A DNA stretch of 64,000 bases. Source: Ceratotherium simum simum (lineage: Eukaryota > Chordata > Mammalia > Perissodactyla > Rhinocerotidae). Positions 10,364 to 22,497 of this stretch are shown here, one piece after another (position 1 is the stretch's first letter; each line of letters starts with the position of its first letter). The notes under the pieces are model-generated. The model worked only from the letters and a program-made list of their open reading frames with translations. It made no database searches and was not told the origin of the DNA. The position numbers were made by a program, and so were the translations under genes. Location: the NCBI RefSeq assembly GCF_000283155.1, contig NW_004454170.1, positions 11,901,301 through 11,965,300 of the forward strand, given 5' to 3'.

Positions 10364-12164
10364 GTGAGTGAGGAGCAGAGAGGAGTATCTAGCCATTTCT
10401 GTACAGGATGAAGAGGGAGGGTTGAAGAGAATTTCTACACTGGTTTTCAGTGGTTTATCATGACTGTATATAATTTTCTTTTTAATTTGCCAGAAGTATT
10501 ACAAAGTATTTTGTATACAACCTATGACGTAGAACATAAGTGCTATTTTTTTTAACTTTCTATTCCAGTATAATTACTAATACACATCTAGCGATTATAG
10601 GAAGACATGACTTGTATTAAGAATCCCTACTACCTTACTTTTTTTTTTTTTTAATATTGTTTTAGACCACCTGGGAGGTGGAAGGATGGAAGAAAGCAAG
10701 GGATTTTCCAAATGGAAAGAAACAAAATTGGCGATGGGATGTATAATTGAAATCCCTTTTCCAAGGGTTGGCTTTTGAGTCATCAAATATTAAAAACCAT
10801 GTGGAAAGTCATAGATTTAAATGAATAAATATAATGACCCATAAAGAATTTCTAGATTTAAAATTCTTATAAAAACATCAAGTTATTGTACATTATGTTA
10901 CTCTGGCTTCAAAAGTCAACACTAACCTTAGTATTGAGTATGTACATGGTTGACAGTGTCTTTGAAGATTCATGTTTTTTATACAAAATGGTGGATGAGG
11001 TAGTCCCGATGGCGTGGATATGAGTAGCACCCTGATGTTGCTTCTGCCGATAGGATTTTATCCATACTTAACTTTAATTTGGCTTCTCTCTGAATTTATT
11101 TAGTGGCCTGGAGTTTATTTTAAGGGCTTAATTAAGAACCGTTTCAGGATGGTTAATAGACTGAAATAATTTGAATAGAGCCATAAATCAGCATTGTGAT
11201 TTTACGAAGAAGCACAGCAGAACAGTAGAAGTTTCTTTTTCATCAAATGTCACAGGAAAGAATTTTTTCCACTTATTCTTGAACTATTTTGCAATCACTT
11301 TTTAGACTGTCAAGATTCCTTTTGTTTAAAAAATTCTCTATAAAGGACAGTTATTTATCCAGGTGAGGAAAATCTGAATGGATTTATCCCCACAGCTTTG
11401 AAGTGTGTAGCATGATTGTAAAATCAGAACAGATGTTGCTAGAAGAGGCTCTTGTTAAAGCATCTAGCCTCAGAGGGGGAAGTCTTGCTGGAGACAGGAG
11501 GCCACAGCTCCAGGAACCCAACTGGAAGAAAACTTCATATCAGATGATGGTTTCATCAGCAAACGTTTTCAAATGGAAGTGTTTGTTTCAGCAAAACAAA
11601 TGTTTGCCTTTTGGCCAGTGGGGACCAACCAACAGATGCTTCTGCTCACATTTCCACAGGCGGACTGGCACCGAACTCTTCCCTCTGTGAGCTTTCCTTT
11701 CAGCCAGGAACTCTCCCGCGACTCCACTGGCTGCTTGGTGGAAACATTTTGTAAAAGCAATTGTCTGGTGAAGAGGGTCCAAACACTTGTAAAACTGCTT
11801 GCTTGGCCAAGGCGCAGTAGTGGGCTGGACATTGCCTTGCAGGTGTTTCTGAAGCCTTGTGCATCCCCACAGGGTCTGGTTTGTCAGCTGTAGAGCTGTC
11901 GACGATGAGCTCGAGCCTGGACTGAGTTAAATGTTGCATTTATATTTCATTGATTTCTGCATTCACTGAGGGTGGTCATGTGAAAGTGTCTAGCACAGGG
12001 CCAGGGAATTCGTTTAGTATTTATCTTAATTTATGTTTGTGTGTATGTTTTCTTTTGAGGATGATATCAAGAATTCAAAGGATTTAGCTGACTCTTGCAT
12101 TTTCAATTGGGATTGGGATCAGAAAAGTGATTTACCCAGTTAGAGCAGTGGTATAACTTAGTGG

Positions 12165-12400
12165 TAAAATGTTGGTGGCTTTAGAGTGAGTGCGATCTGA
12201 AATTACATTGTTTTTCTGCCACCTACCTACTGTGTGACCTTGGGACAATGACTTACCTTTCTGAGTCTGACCTTCCTCATCTGCATATAGGGACTAATAA
12301 TACCTTCCCTTTTCAAAGCTGTATTAATGATTAAATTAAACACTGTAGGTAAAGTTCTTAGACCAGTGCCCACACAAGTGCTCAGTAAATTATTACAGTC
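12165..12400 (+). repeat. MIR SINE relic
   Basis: TACTGTGTGACCTTGGGACA, TGACCTTCCTCATCTGCATA, GACTAATAATACC and GACCAGTGCCCACACAAGTG follow MIR order. Confidence 0.75.
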
Positions 12401-14984
12401 CACCTGCTCATTGCTTTGGTCTTCATAACTCTTATGGCCTTTTGAAGTTACCACTGTTTACTGTCACCCTAGGCACAGAAAGTCATGAGCAGAAGACAGT
12501 ACATATGAGATGTTTCACATTTCAAATTTTGCCTGTTCTGCTATTCTATCACTCTGAGTATCTTTCTATATTTAATTATAAGTAAGTACAAACAAATTTA
12601 GCACGCTTGTAGGTTTTGGATGCCGAAATAATGTGACAGTTGTACTGAAATTTTCCTTGTCCGTGTGTAGCAAACTAATATGCTGCTCACAATGAGAAAT
12701 TATCAGTAGTGGAAACGTGATTTAATGGCCCAATCAAGGGTACAGTTAACGTTTAGTATCAAAGTGAATGGAGGGTTTAGAGAAGCCGCTCATCCAACAT
12801 CCAGTGCCAGCCCATCGCGTTGGGTTAGCAGTAATGGACCATCATTTGACAGCCAAGATGAGAGAACGCTAGCTTGGGGACCTTCTCGAGTGTGGGGATC
12901 TGTATTACACTGGGTCCTCTAAGGAGCTTGGTCTGGCAGGTAAGAATGATGAGGTGGAAGGGGAGAAACACATCCTTTGCATCCATCCCTTGTTCACCAT
13001 ATAGACTTCACCCCAGCAGGGGATGTATTAAGCTTCATTCATGGATGGGATCATGAAGTGCCACACAGTAACTGAAATGTGTTTTGTCTGGCCCTGGGAA
13101 ATGATGCTTCCCTTGCTGCTCCTAAACCGAAGTTGATCTGGGTGGAAATGTTTGCTAAGCTCTCACGCTGGCTGGTGGTTATAGGGATTTTTGTTGTGTT
13201 TTTCCAGACTAGTGTCCAACTTTGCAAATCATATGAGGATGTGAGAGATGCCTAGGAGAATATATCCTTGTATACTTAACTCATTGTTGACAATGAGCTA
13301 CCCAATCAAGTCTTAAGTGGCTGTAGCCTCGCAGAAAACTAATTGCTGATGGATGGCAGCCTACAACTCCATTTTCAGATGTTCATTTTCTAAATTCTGG
13401 CCTTTTAAAATTCTTGGGTTGGTCATAGCCATAGCATTATAAGCCTGCCGGGTCCCAGGATTGGCTGAACATTTCTTCGTTAGAAACAAATATTTACAGA
13501 GCTAATGCCAGCATAGAGAAAGACATGTTAATCTTTCCATTGAGCTTACTGTTCATTTAAATGTCTCCAGTTACGGACCAAGATGGATAGAGACCAACAG
13601 ATACATAAACATACGCTGCCCCCCATCCCTCCCTGGTTCCCTCCCTCCCTTTTCTCCTTGTTACCTTCCTTCCTCTTATTGGGACGCACCCAGCGTTGCA
13701 CACAGTGTCTTCTCAGCTTTCTTGTCACACCTCCAGATGTAGATGCCATTTGATTAATTTTTTAGGGTAAGAAAATATTTTATAAGTTGCAAAATAAAAA
13801 TGCTAAGTGAACCTAGGTGGTTAAAGTCTAGTGACTCGCTTACATTGAACTCATTCAGCTGATCTTAGCATTGATCACGCAGAAATGGCTGCTGTTAAAT
13901 TTTGGGAAGAAATACTAATAATAATGCTCCATTACCCTTGTTAAAGTGCTTTAAGGTATTTTTCCTTTCACATCTGTGGTCTCAATTGAGTGGTGATTAT
14001 TCTGAGCCTGAAGAGCAAACAAGCAATTATAGTTTCTATAGTTTAATGATGCTAGTTTAAGTCAATAACGTCGTTGCACCTTAATGATCGTTCTTTGCAG
14101 AATTTAACACTGACTGGTGTGAACATTAGCCTCTTGGTCTTGATCAGTTGGAGCTGCCCTTTAGTCCTGATTGATCTCTTAATTTGGTTGAGTATGAGTT
14201 GAGCTCGTGGAAGGGAGGCAGGATTAAGACAAAGGAGACAGAAGTGTAACTACAACAGGCTCTGTCTTATTTTGTTGATGAAATGAACATACATACATGA
14301 ATACAGCAGCTGCCAGCAAGTCCTCAAGTACTTTCCATAGCCAGATTCTCCCTCTTCTTGAATTTGGCTTAGCTACCTCTGTACCCATCTGCTGGTAGTA
14401 ACCAGACTGATAATTGAAGGCAGCCTTCCAGCACAGCGTTGCCAGGGCCATCTGTTTTCTAACGGTGCAGTAGGGTTTTGGAGGATGGGTCTTAATTGTT
14501 TCTTTAAGATTCAAAATTTTCCCCTGCTTTTCAGAGGGGTATTTTTGAAGTGCAATTTTAAAAGAAGTTAGCCTTATGAATTTTTTCCCCCCAAGGATGT
14601 GAGGTGCTTGGTTCTGTCAGTTTGTAATGATATATGCCAATTCCCCATGGTCCAGAGGGTGGCATATAATATAGGCTGAGATATTTATCAGCTATAAAAT
14701 CATTGAAGGTTGAAAAACAGGTTGAGGAATATAAATAGAGGATTTATACTGTTTATTATGCAAGTCTTATTTGGTTAACAAGCAATAGTGTTTTTATTTG
14801 GCATATATATATTGCTTGGTCTTAAGATTCAGAAAAATAGACAGGTCGCTCTAGCAATAGAATGGAAGTGCACGTGTCTCTGCTACTTTATTGCACATCA
14901 ATGCATGGATACTTCATTTAATTAGGTACCCAAAGAACCTATTTTCATTATGAAAGCTCAAATTCCCCCATCTAAAATTAATTC

Positions 14985-15215
14985 TTCTTTCCGCACTCCA
15001 CCCCTCTGATTTCCCATGGCATCCTCCACCTCTTTTTAGTATTTAGCACATCCTGGTGTGTATTAAGTGGTTGGTATCACATCTTCCCCCACTGGGGGAT
15101 GCCTGCCCTGAGGGCAGAGACTCAGTCTTATTTATATCTGCATGTTTCATAATGCCCATTCCAGCATCTTGCACATTGCAGATTTTCTTAATAAACATTT
15201 ATTAAAGGTAATTTT
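14985..15215 (+). repeat. L2 LINE 3' end
   Basis: CCCTGAGGGCAGAGACTCAG, then CATCTTGCACATTG and TAATAAACATTTATTAAAGG, match the L2 3' terminus. Confidence 0.6.
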
Positions 15216-15457
15216 ACTCATGAAGACATTCTCATAACAGTGAACCTTAAGATGGCTTTAATGAAAAGTAAAAATTTGTCACATGAATTTTTTGGTTCAT
15301 TAGCACACCAGATCTTTGCAAAGGTATATTTGATCATTCAGGTGTGATAGGAACTTGGAGCTTGTGTCTTTGAGGATCTTTAGGATTTTCCTTATGAGCA
15401 AGTAGCTCTTTAATAAGCATAGGCACATCCAGAAAGTTCAAAAGAAATATATTTCTT

Positions 15458-15703
15458 TTTCTTTTTTTTTTTGTGAGGAAGATCAGCCCTGAGCTAACAT
15501 CTGCCAATCCTCCTCTTTTTGCTGAGGAAGACTGGCCCTGGGCTAACATCCGTGCCCATCTTCCTCCACTTTATATGGGATGCCGCCACAGCATGGCCTG
15601 ACAAGCGGTGCGTCGGTGTGTGCCCGGGATTCGAACCGGTGAACCCCAGGCCGCTGCAGCGGAGCACGGGCACTTAACCTCTTGCGCCACCGGACTGGCC
15701 CCC
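15458..15703 (-). mobile_element. ERE SINE, minus strand, young-looking
   Basis: A complete element from TTGTGAGGAAGATCAGCCC to CGCCACCGGACTGGCCCC. The 16-bp target duplication AAGAAATATATTTCTT is perfect (15442-15457 and 15704-15719) and is itself palindromic. Confidence 0.93.
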
Positions 15704-15949
15704 AAGAAATATATTTCTTGAAGGAAAAAGATTATTGTCAGTTTTGGGTTTTGTGCTTTTTTTTGGCTTTTGTTCATAAATCATGTGACAGAAGTAAGAA
15801 TGTCTAACTTCATTAAGGGCTCAAAGGGAAAGAGTGTTTCCTCCCCCAGTGAGATATACAAACAGTTCCTGTAGGGATCCTTACGAAGGCAGGAGTCATA
15901 ACTTGCTTGAGCATTGTTTTGATTATAACCAACTAAATGTGTCCTTTAG

Positions 15950-16085
15950 GAAATGAAGAAGGAAAACAGCCTCCTTAAGAGTCAGTCCGAGCAAAGGGCC
16001 AGAGAAGTCTGCCACCTGGAGGAAGAACTGAAGAAGGCTAAACAGTGTTTGAATCAGAGCCAGAATTTTGCAGAAGAAATGAGGG
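15950..16085 (+). CDS. CENPF: CENPF coding exon, residues 127-171
   Basis: The exon is 136 nt: 45 codons plus the first base of a split alanine codon completed at 17839. The acceptor TCCTTTAG ends at 15949 and the donor is GTAAGT at 16086. The peptide EMKKENSLLKSQSEQ to SQNFAEEMR is coiled coil. The split codon (G|CC) rejoins to MRAKNTSQET, the conserved human order (MKAKNTSQET), which confirms the phase. Confidence 0.95.
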
Positions 16086-17838
16086 GTAAGTAAACTTTGT
16101 GTTGTAGAGTTATTTCTCTAAGCTCCTGTTCCCATGAGGAAGAATGGATGGCCTTAGAAACTTTTTTGAATTTTTCCATATATTCTCCCAGAAAGATGTC
16201 TGCAGTTGATGTGGAGAAAGTTTTCCCTCTTCTACTTTTTAATTTCCAGAATGATAGTTGGACATTTTTTATTGGAACACATTGCGTCCCAAACTGCCTG
16301 GTTTTTCAGCACAACAGAAGGGTAAATATTTTCCACACAAAAGTAAATTATCAGTGCTGTCTCTCGCCCCAGAGTGCTATTCTTTGTGTCTCAAGTGTGT
16401 TTGTTAGTTATGTTCAGACAGATCATCTCCTCACTGATTACCATTTCCCAGATAATGGAAAAACCCTATATTAAATGCATATTTTACTAGCCTTTAATAA
16501 CCATTGTTTTTTGATGACTTACTTGACTGAATGATTTTATTTCCTTACTTTCTGTGGAGCCACAGAATTATGCTATACACAGCAGATGAATCCACCATTA
16601 ATTTCACATTTATTTGTAGGTACCATATGTCTTTTACTTACTTTTTTTTTTCTCACCTGAGGTGTTTGCACATCTAGGATTTCTTTTAACCTGACCTGTA
16701 GAACGTGTGTCACACTTCTCTGTGACGGTTTTCTTTTTTAAATTATAATCTCTCCAAGACAGCTTTCAGTTTTTCCACGGCAATAGGTAGAAATGTCAGT
16801 CTTCAGCTTTCTTGAAAGAACTATTGGAAAAGGAAGGGTTAGGGCATTTTTCAGTGTTGGTCACTAGTGTCATTGTTTTAGGTCCTCACAAGCAAAGTGG
16901 ATTGATAATAGCCCTTGTGGTGCCATCTCCACAAGCCATCAACTCTCAGTAGGTAGAATGAGATTAGTGGGTTAAAAATAGGAATTGTTTTCCATTTAGT
17001 GTAACATCTGAGTTTATAACACGTGCTGCCTTTATCATCTAGTGAGATTCCCAACTGTTATTCTCCCCCAACATACTTGAGGAATATGAAGCCTTCCCAT
17101 CACTGTTGAACGAAAGCATTGTGGTTATTCTCAACTAGGAGGGGCCAGTGGGTAGAGGTGAGTTATTAGGCAGAAAACAAGGTGGTAATGGAGTTTGAAA
17201 AATCTTCCAGATGATTCTCATGTCCATAGACACCACTCTTATTGTGAGGGGCTGCGATGTGGGTGACGTTGTTCCTCAGTAACACATATAGGCCTTGAGA
17301 GTTACTGATATATAGCATCATTTAGTCTTTTCTACTTAAGCCTGATCCTATGGATTTTTTGGCTAAAATGGTGGAGTAGTTATTTACTTTTCTGGGAAAT
17401 CGGAATTACTCCACAGTGAAGTGGGATATTTCCATTTTAGTGCTGCTCTTGTTGCAGATTTCTCTCTTTGAATAAGTATTTCAAAAGGGGAAAAATACAC
17501 ATATACATAAACACATACATAGAAAAAGAAGAAAAGAAAGCTTCAAGTGCTTAGGAAACTAATCTCCTGGTATTTTATACAACAATACTTTGTTAAGCTG
17601 CTTAGAAAGAAGATGAACAAATATATTACCATCTTTAAAAGGACCATTTTCTCATTGTCTTTATATAAGACAATTTAGATAATTTAGATAATTATCAGGT
17701 GATCTACTTTCCAGGAGGTACCCAGGCAATAATGCCAATTTTTACAGGACTTGAAAAGCCATTTTAGAGTTTAGAATTCTTGTAGAATAAATATTTATTA
17801 AACACATGACAACTTAATAAAATTTATTTTTTTAATAG
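16086..17838 (+). other. CENPF intron, no recognised feature
   Basis: Apart from an AC/AT-rich patch near 17500 I recognise no repeat family or coding signal. Confidence 0.5.
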
Positions 17839-20800
17839 CCAAGAATACCTCTCAAGAAACCATGTTAAGAGATCTTCAAGAAAAAATAAATCAGCAAGAG
17901 AATTCCTTGACATTAGAGAAACTGAAGCTTGCCTTGGCTGATCTGGAAAAGCAGCGAGATTGTTCTCAAGACCTTTTGAAGAAAAGGGAACATCACATTG
18001 AACAGCTGAACGATAAGTTAAGCAAAACAGAGAGAGAGTCTGAAGCTTTACTGAGTGCTTTGGAGTTAAAAAAGAAAGAATGTGAAGAATTGAAAGAAGA
18101 GAAAACTCTCTTTTCTCGTTGTAAAAGTGAAAACGAACAACTTTTAAATCTGATGAAGTCGGAGAAGGAAAGCTTGCAGAGTAAAATTAATCATTTCGAA
18201 ACTTGTCTTAAGACCCAACAGATAAAAAGTCACGAATACAATGAGAGAGTAAGAACATTGGAGATGGAAAGAGAAAACCTAAACGTCGAGATCAGAAACC
18301 TTCACAATGCAATAGACAGCAAGACTGTGGAGATTGAGACACAGAAGCAAGCTTATGTAGAACTACAACAGAAAGCTGAGTTCTCGGATCAGAAACATAA
18401 GAAGGAAATGGAAAATATGTGTTTGAAAATTTCTCAGCTTACTGGGCAAGTTGAAGATCTAGAACACAAGCTTCAGCTACTGTCAAGTGAAATAATGGAC
18501 AAAGACCGGCGTTACCGAGACTTGTATACTGAATATGAGAGCCTCAGGGCCCTGCTAAAATCCAAAGATTCCTCTCTGGTGACAAACGAGGCTCATCACA
18601 GAGGTCTTTTGGCTTTTGAACAGCAGTCTGCAATGAATACTTCCTTCACGAATATAATTGCAGAACAAGCCAGCATGCCTTCAGAAAGGAGCGACTGCCA
18701 TTTAAAAGTGGACCAAAGTCCAAAAAATTCATCCATCTTACAAAATAGAGTTGTTTCTCTTGAGTTTTCCTTAGAGTCTCAAAAGCAGATGAACTCAGAT
18801 CTGCAAAAGCAGTGTGAAGAGTTGGTGCAAATCAGAGGAGAAATAGAAGAAAATCTCATCAAAGCAGAACAGATGCATCAAAGTTTTGTGGCTGAGACAA
18901 GTCAACGCATTAGTAAGTTACAAGAAGACACTTCTGTTCATCAGAATGTTGTTGCTGAAACTTTAGATGCCCTGGAGAACAAGGAAAGAGAGTTGCAGCT
19001 TTTGAATGAAAAATTAGAGACTGAGGCAGCAGAGACTCAAGAATTAAGAAAGAGCAATCATTTACTTCAAGAATCTCTAAAGGAGCTGCAACTTTTGTCT
19101 GAAACTCTGAGCTCGGAGAAAAAGGAAATGACTTCCATCATTTCTCTAAATAAAAGGGAAATTGAAGAGCTAACCCAAGAGAATGGGACTCTCAAGGAAA
19201 TGAATGCAACCTTAAATCAAGAGAAGATTAACTTACTCCAAAAAAGTGAGAGTTTTTCAAACTGTATAGATGAAAGAGACAAAAGCATTTCAGAGTTATC
19301 TAATCAGTACCAGCAAGAAAGACTTATTTTACTGCAAAGATGTGAAGAAACGGGAAATGCATTTGAGGATCTTAATGAAAAATATAAAGCTGCACAAGAA
19401 AAGAACTCGAAGTTAGAACGCTTGCTCAATGAATGCACTGATGTTTGTGAAAATAGGAAAAATGAATTGGAACAGCTAAAGGAAACATTTACAAGGGAAC
19501 ACCAAGCATTTGTAACCAAATTAGCTTTAGCTGAAGAAAGAAACCAGAATCTAATACTAGACTTAGAGGCAGTGCAACAAGATCTGAGATCCAAGATTGC
19601 AGATATCCAAAACAATTCCAAGAGTGAGGCTGATGGTTTAAAGCAAGAAATCGTGACTTTAAAGGAAGAACAAAGTAAGATGCAAAGGGAAGTTAATGCC
19701 TTATTACAAGAGAATGAGCACCTGATGAACTTAATGAAGACTAAACATAAGCATCAAACTCTAGAATTGGAACCAATTAGGGACTCAGTGAAAGAAAGAG
19801 AGAGTGAGATAAATAAATGTAATGTTCAACTTCCGATGGATCTTGAAGTTGAAGATACTTCTTCAGACAGTTATAATGCACAATTGGCACAATTAGAAGC
19901 TAAGATAAGAAATATGGAATTAAAACTTCAGGAAAGTGAGAAGGAGAAGGAGTGCCTGCAGCACAAATTACAGACAGTTAGAAGAGACTTAGAAACTGGA
20001 AGTTTGCAACAGGACACTCAGTCTCAAGAAATTAGTGGCCTTAACGATACAGAAGAAAAGTATATTTCAGTGCTTCATGAGTTGTCAACAAGTCAAAATG
20101 ACAATGCGCATCTGCAGTGCTCTCTACAAACAGCCATGAACAAGCTGGATGAGTTAGAGAAGATGTGTGAAATACTGCGAGTCGAAAAGTTTGAACTAAT
20201 GTCTGAGCTGAATGATTCAAGATCAGAATGTATCACGGCAGCTAGTAAAATGGCAGGAGAGGTAGAGAAACTAGTAAATGAAGTTAAAATATTAAACGAT
20301 GAGACTGGTCTTCTCCAAGGTGAGTTAGTGAAAGAAATGCCAGAAGGTGAATTTGGTGAACAACAAAATGAGCAGAGGTCTGTGTCCTTAAATTCTTTGG
20401 ATGACGGTAATTTCTATGAGCACTTGACATTGTCAAACAAGGAAGTTCAAATGTACTTTGCTGAATTACAGGAGAAATTCTCATCTTTACAAAGCGAACA
20501 CAAAATTTTACATGATCAGCACTGTCAAATGAGCTCTAAGATGTCAGAGCTACAGTCCTATGTTGACACATTGAAGGCTGAAAATTCGGTCTTGTCAATG
20601 AGTTTAAGAAACTCTCAAGGTGACTTGGTAAAGGAGGTAATACCAGGATCTGGGGAGGGGCGTTTGTCATTGTCATTCTCTTGTGTGACTGACAGCCCTG
20701 GTCTTTCAAGTTTGGGAGACTCGTCTTTTTACAAAGATCTTTTAGAACACACAGGTGAAATATCCCTTTTGAATAATTTAGAAGGGGATGTTTTGGCAAA

Positions 20801-21230
20801 CCAGTCTAATGTAGAGGAAGCATCATGCAGCAGTCTGGAGGAGGAGATTCTGACCAAGAAAGAAATCCCACCTGCCCCAGCGAGGAGTATTGAACAACTT
20901 GAGACCCTCTGTCAGATGTACCAGCAGTCCCTCAAGAAGCTAGAAGAGAAAATTGAAAGTCAAGGAATTATGAAAAATAAGGAAATTGAAGAGCTTGAAC
21001 AGTTATTAAGTTCTGAAAGGAAAGAGCTTGGCTGTCTTAGGAAGCAGTATTTGTCAGAAAATGAACAGTGGCAACAGAAGCTGACAAGCGTGACTATGGA
21101 GATGGAGTCCAAGTTGGCGGCAGAAAAGAAACAGACGGAACACCTGTCGCTTGAGCTCGAAGCAGCGCTACTCCAGCTACAAGGTCTGGACCTAAGTTCT
21201 CGGTCTTTGCTTGGCACAGACACAGAAGAT
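17839..21230 (+). CDS. CENPF: CENPF giant coding exon 1, residues 172-1302
   Basis: This internal exon is 3392 nt, far above the usual 100-200 nt for mammals. The acceptor TTTTTTAATAG ends at 17838 and the donor is GAT|GTAAGT at 21231. It encodes 1130 codons of Glu/Lys/Leu-rich coiled coil (for example LQEKINQQENSLTLEKLK, near identical to human). The coil is broken near 20590-20870 by a Ser/Gly-rich segment (DSPGLSSLGDSSFYKDLL). It ends RSLLGTDTED. There are no stops, and conservation with human runs throughout. A consensus splice donor lies inside it at 20319|20320, and an L2-derived AATAAA lies 56 nt after the donor (see findings). Confidence 0.98.
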
Positions 21231-21261
21231 GTAAGTACATGGAGTTTACATGCTATTTCTC

Positions 21262-21305
21262 TGATTACATGCCTCGTAGGCGCTCAATAAATGTTTGTTG
21301 AATTG
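21262..21305 (+). repeat. L2 3' terminus with AATAAA just after giant exon 1
   Basis: GTAGGCGCTCAATAAATG TTTGTTGAATT is the L2 end. AATAAA lies at 21286-21291 and a GT-rich stretch follows at once. Confidence 0.6.
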
Positions 21306-22497
21306 AAATCCGCATTAAATCTAAATTAAAATATTTTTAGGGTCCAAGGATACAAAGTTTTTTAAAAACAAACCAGAACTTTAGGAAAACGAGTAAACCT
21401 TATTTGGCGGGTAAATTCCTATCATGATTACATTTAAACACTGTTATATGGGAAATTACTAAAGATGTTTTTTAAAGTCTCCTGGAGAAAATTATATTAT
21501 GGAGTCAGAAAGTCTTCAGGATGTGTATGTGTTTTTACTCTTTGTGAGTTGATAAAGCACATTTAAGTATTAAACTAGAGCTTATGAATTGTAATGTGAT
21601 ATGAATTTTAACCTCTCTTGCCCTTTTCAGACTATTTTTAATGTTATAGAGTTACATTCATGATACTAAATATAGGAGTTTATTACATATTACTGAATAA
21701 TTTTCTAACAATTTGCTCTGATAGAAATCTATGATTTGGGATCAGTCATTTAAAGAGACACTTCTTTCTTTATTGAATATGAAATTGTTCAGTTACTTAT
21801 AACTTTGTTTTTTCTAGTCTACCAGCTAAACTAATAATGCTGTACAGTTGGCGAGTCTCATTAACTGCCCCTGCCCCCCTCTGTAAGGTGGGGAGGGCAG
21901 GTGGTGATGTGGCAACAGTAGTAGTCACAGCAGCAGGTCCCCATTTTACAGATGAGAGGAAGGTGAGGCCCAGATCTGTGATTTATCCTAGAATATGGAT
22001 ATTAAGTGCTGGATCTGTGATTAATCCTTGGGCTGGGAATCTGGTCATGAAACCTTATTGTCTTCTCTTATTGAAGAACATCATAAGTGCTGAAAATGAA
22101 AGCTGAACATTTTATCTGGAATTTGGTAGCCTCTTATTTGATAATCACAAAGAGAAATTTTATATTTAGGCTACCTAAACTATTCTTAGCAAGAAAAAAA
22201 TATGAAATTTAGATACATCACAATTTAGGTGATTAAATAGCTGATCGGAAGGGTTTGTCCTCCTGATAAATACCTTACCCAGTGCCTTGGCCATACAGAG
22301 CACTTACTGATGTTTGTTTAATTATGTTGAATATTTGGATGGAGAGAGGAGAATGTGGTGGGACTATGCCATTCGGAGAGATGTGTTTAGTAGAGGCAGG
22401 TAGCCAGTTTACATAAAATAATAATTAAGCCTATTTATTCTATTTTGATTGTTCTTGCAAAAATAAAATGCACTTTCATTATATATTACAACTATAG
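21306..22497 (+). other. CENPF intron between the giant exons
   Basis: Mostly unrecognised AT-rich sequence. A MIR-like fragment on the minus strand (CCCCATTTTACAGATGAGAG, about 21940-21985) is the only repeat I can name. Confidence 0.45.

Larger units (their letters stand above)
10364..15441 (+). other. Long CENPF intron, repeat-poor
   Basis: Between the donor at 10364 and the ERE near 15458 I recognise only a MIR (about 12165-12400) and an L2 3' end (about 14985-15215). The roughly 1.5 kb before the MIR and 2.6 kb after it look unique. Short open frames on both strands at 11400-11940 have no recognisable product and I do not call them genes. Confidence 0.5.

Noticed and set aside
11403..11939. 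Overlapping open frames on both strands in a CENPF intron
   Set aside because: The frames are under 110 codons and overlap each other. They lack splice or start context and any recognisable protein feature. Kept only as a repeat-poor segment.
16097..16474. 125-codon open frame right after a coding exon
   Set aside because: It begins inside the intron after a good GTAAGT donor, has no protein family character, and the true coding frame continues at 17839.
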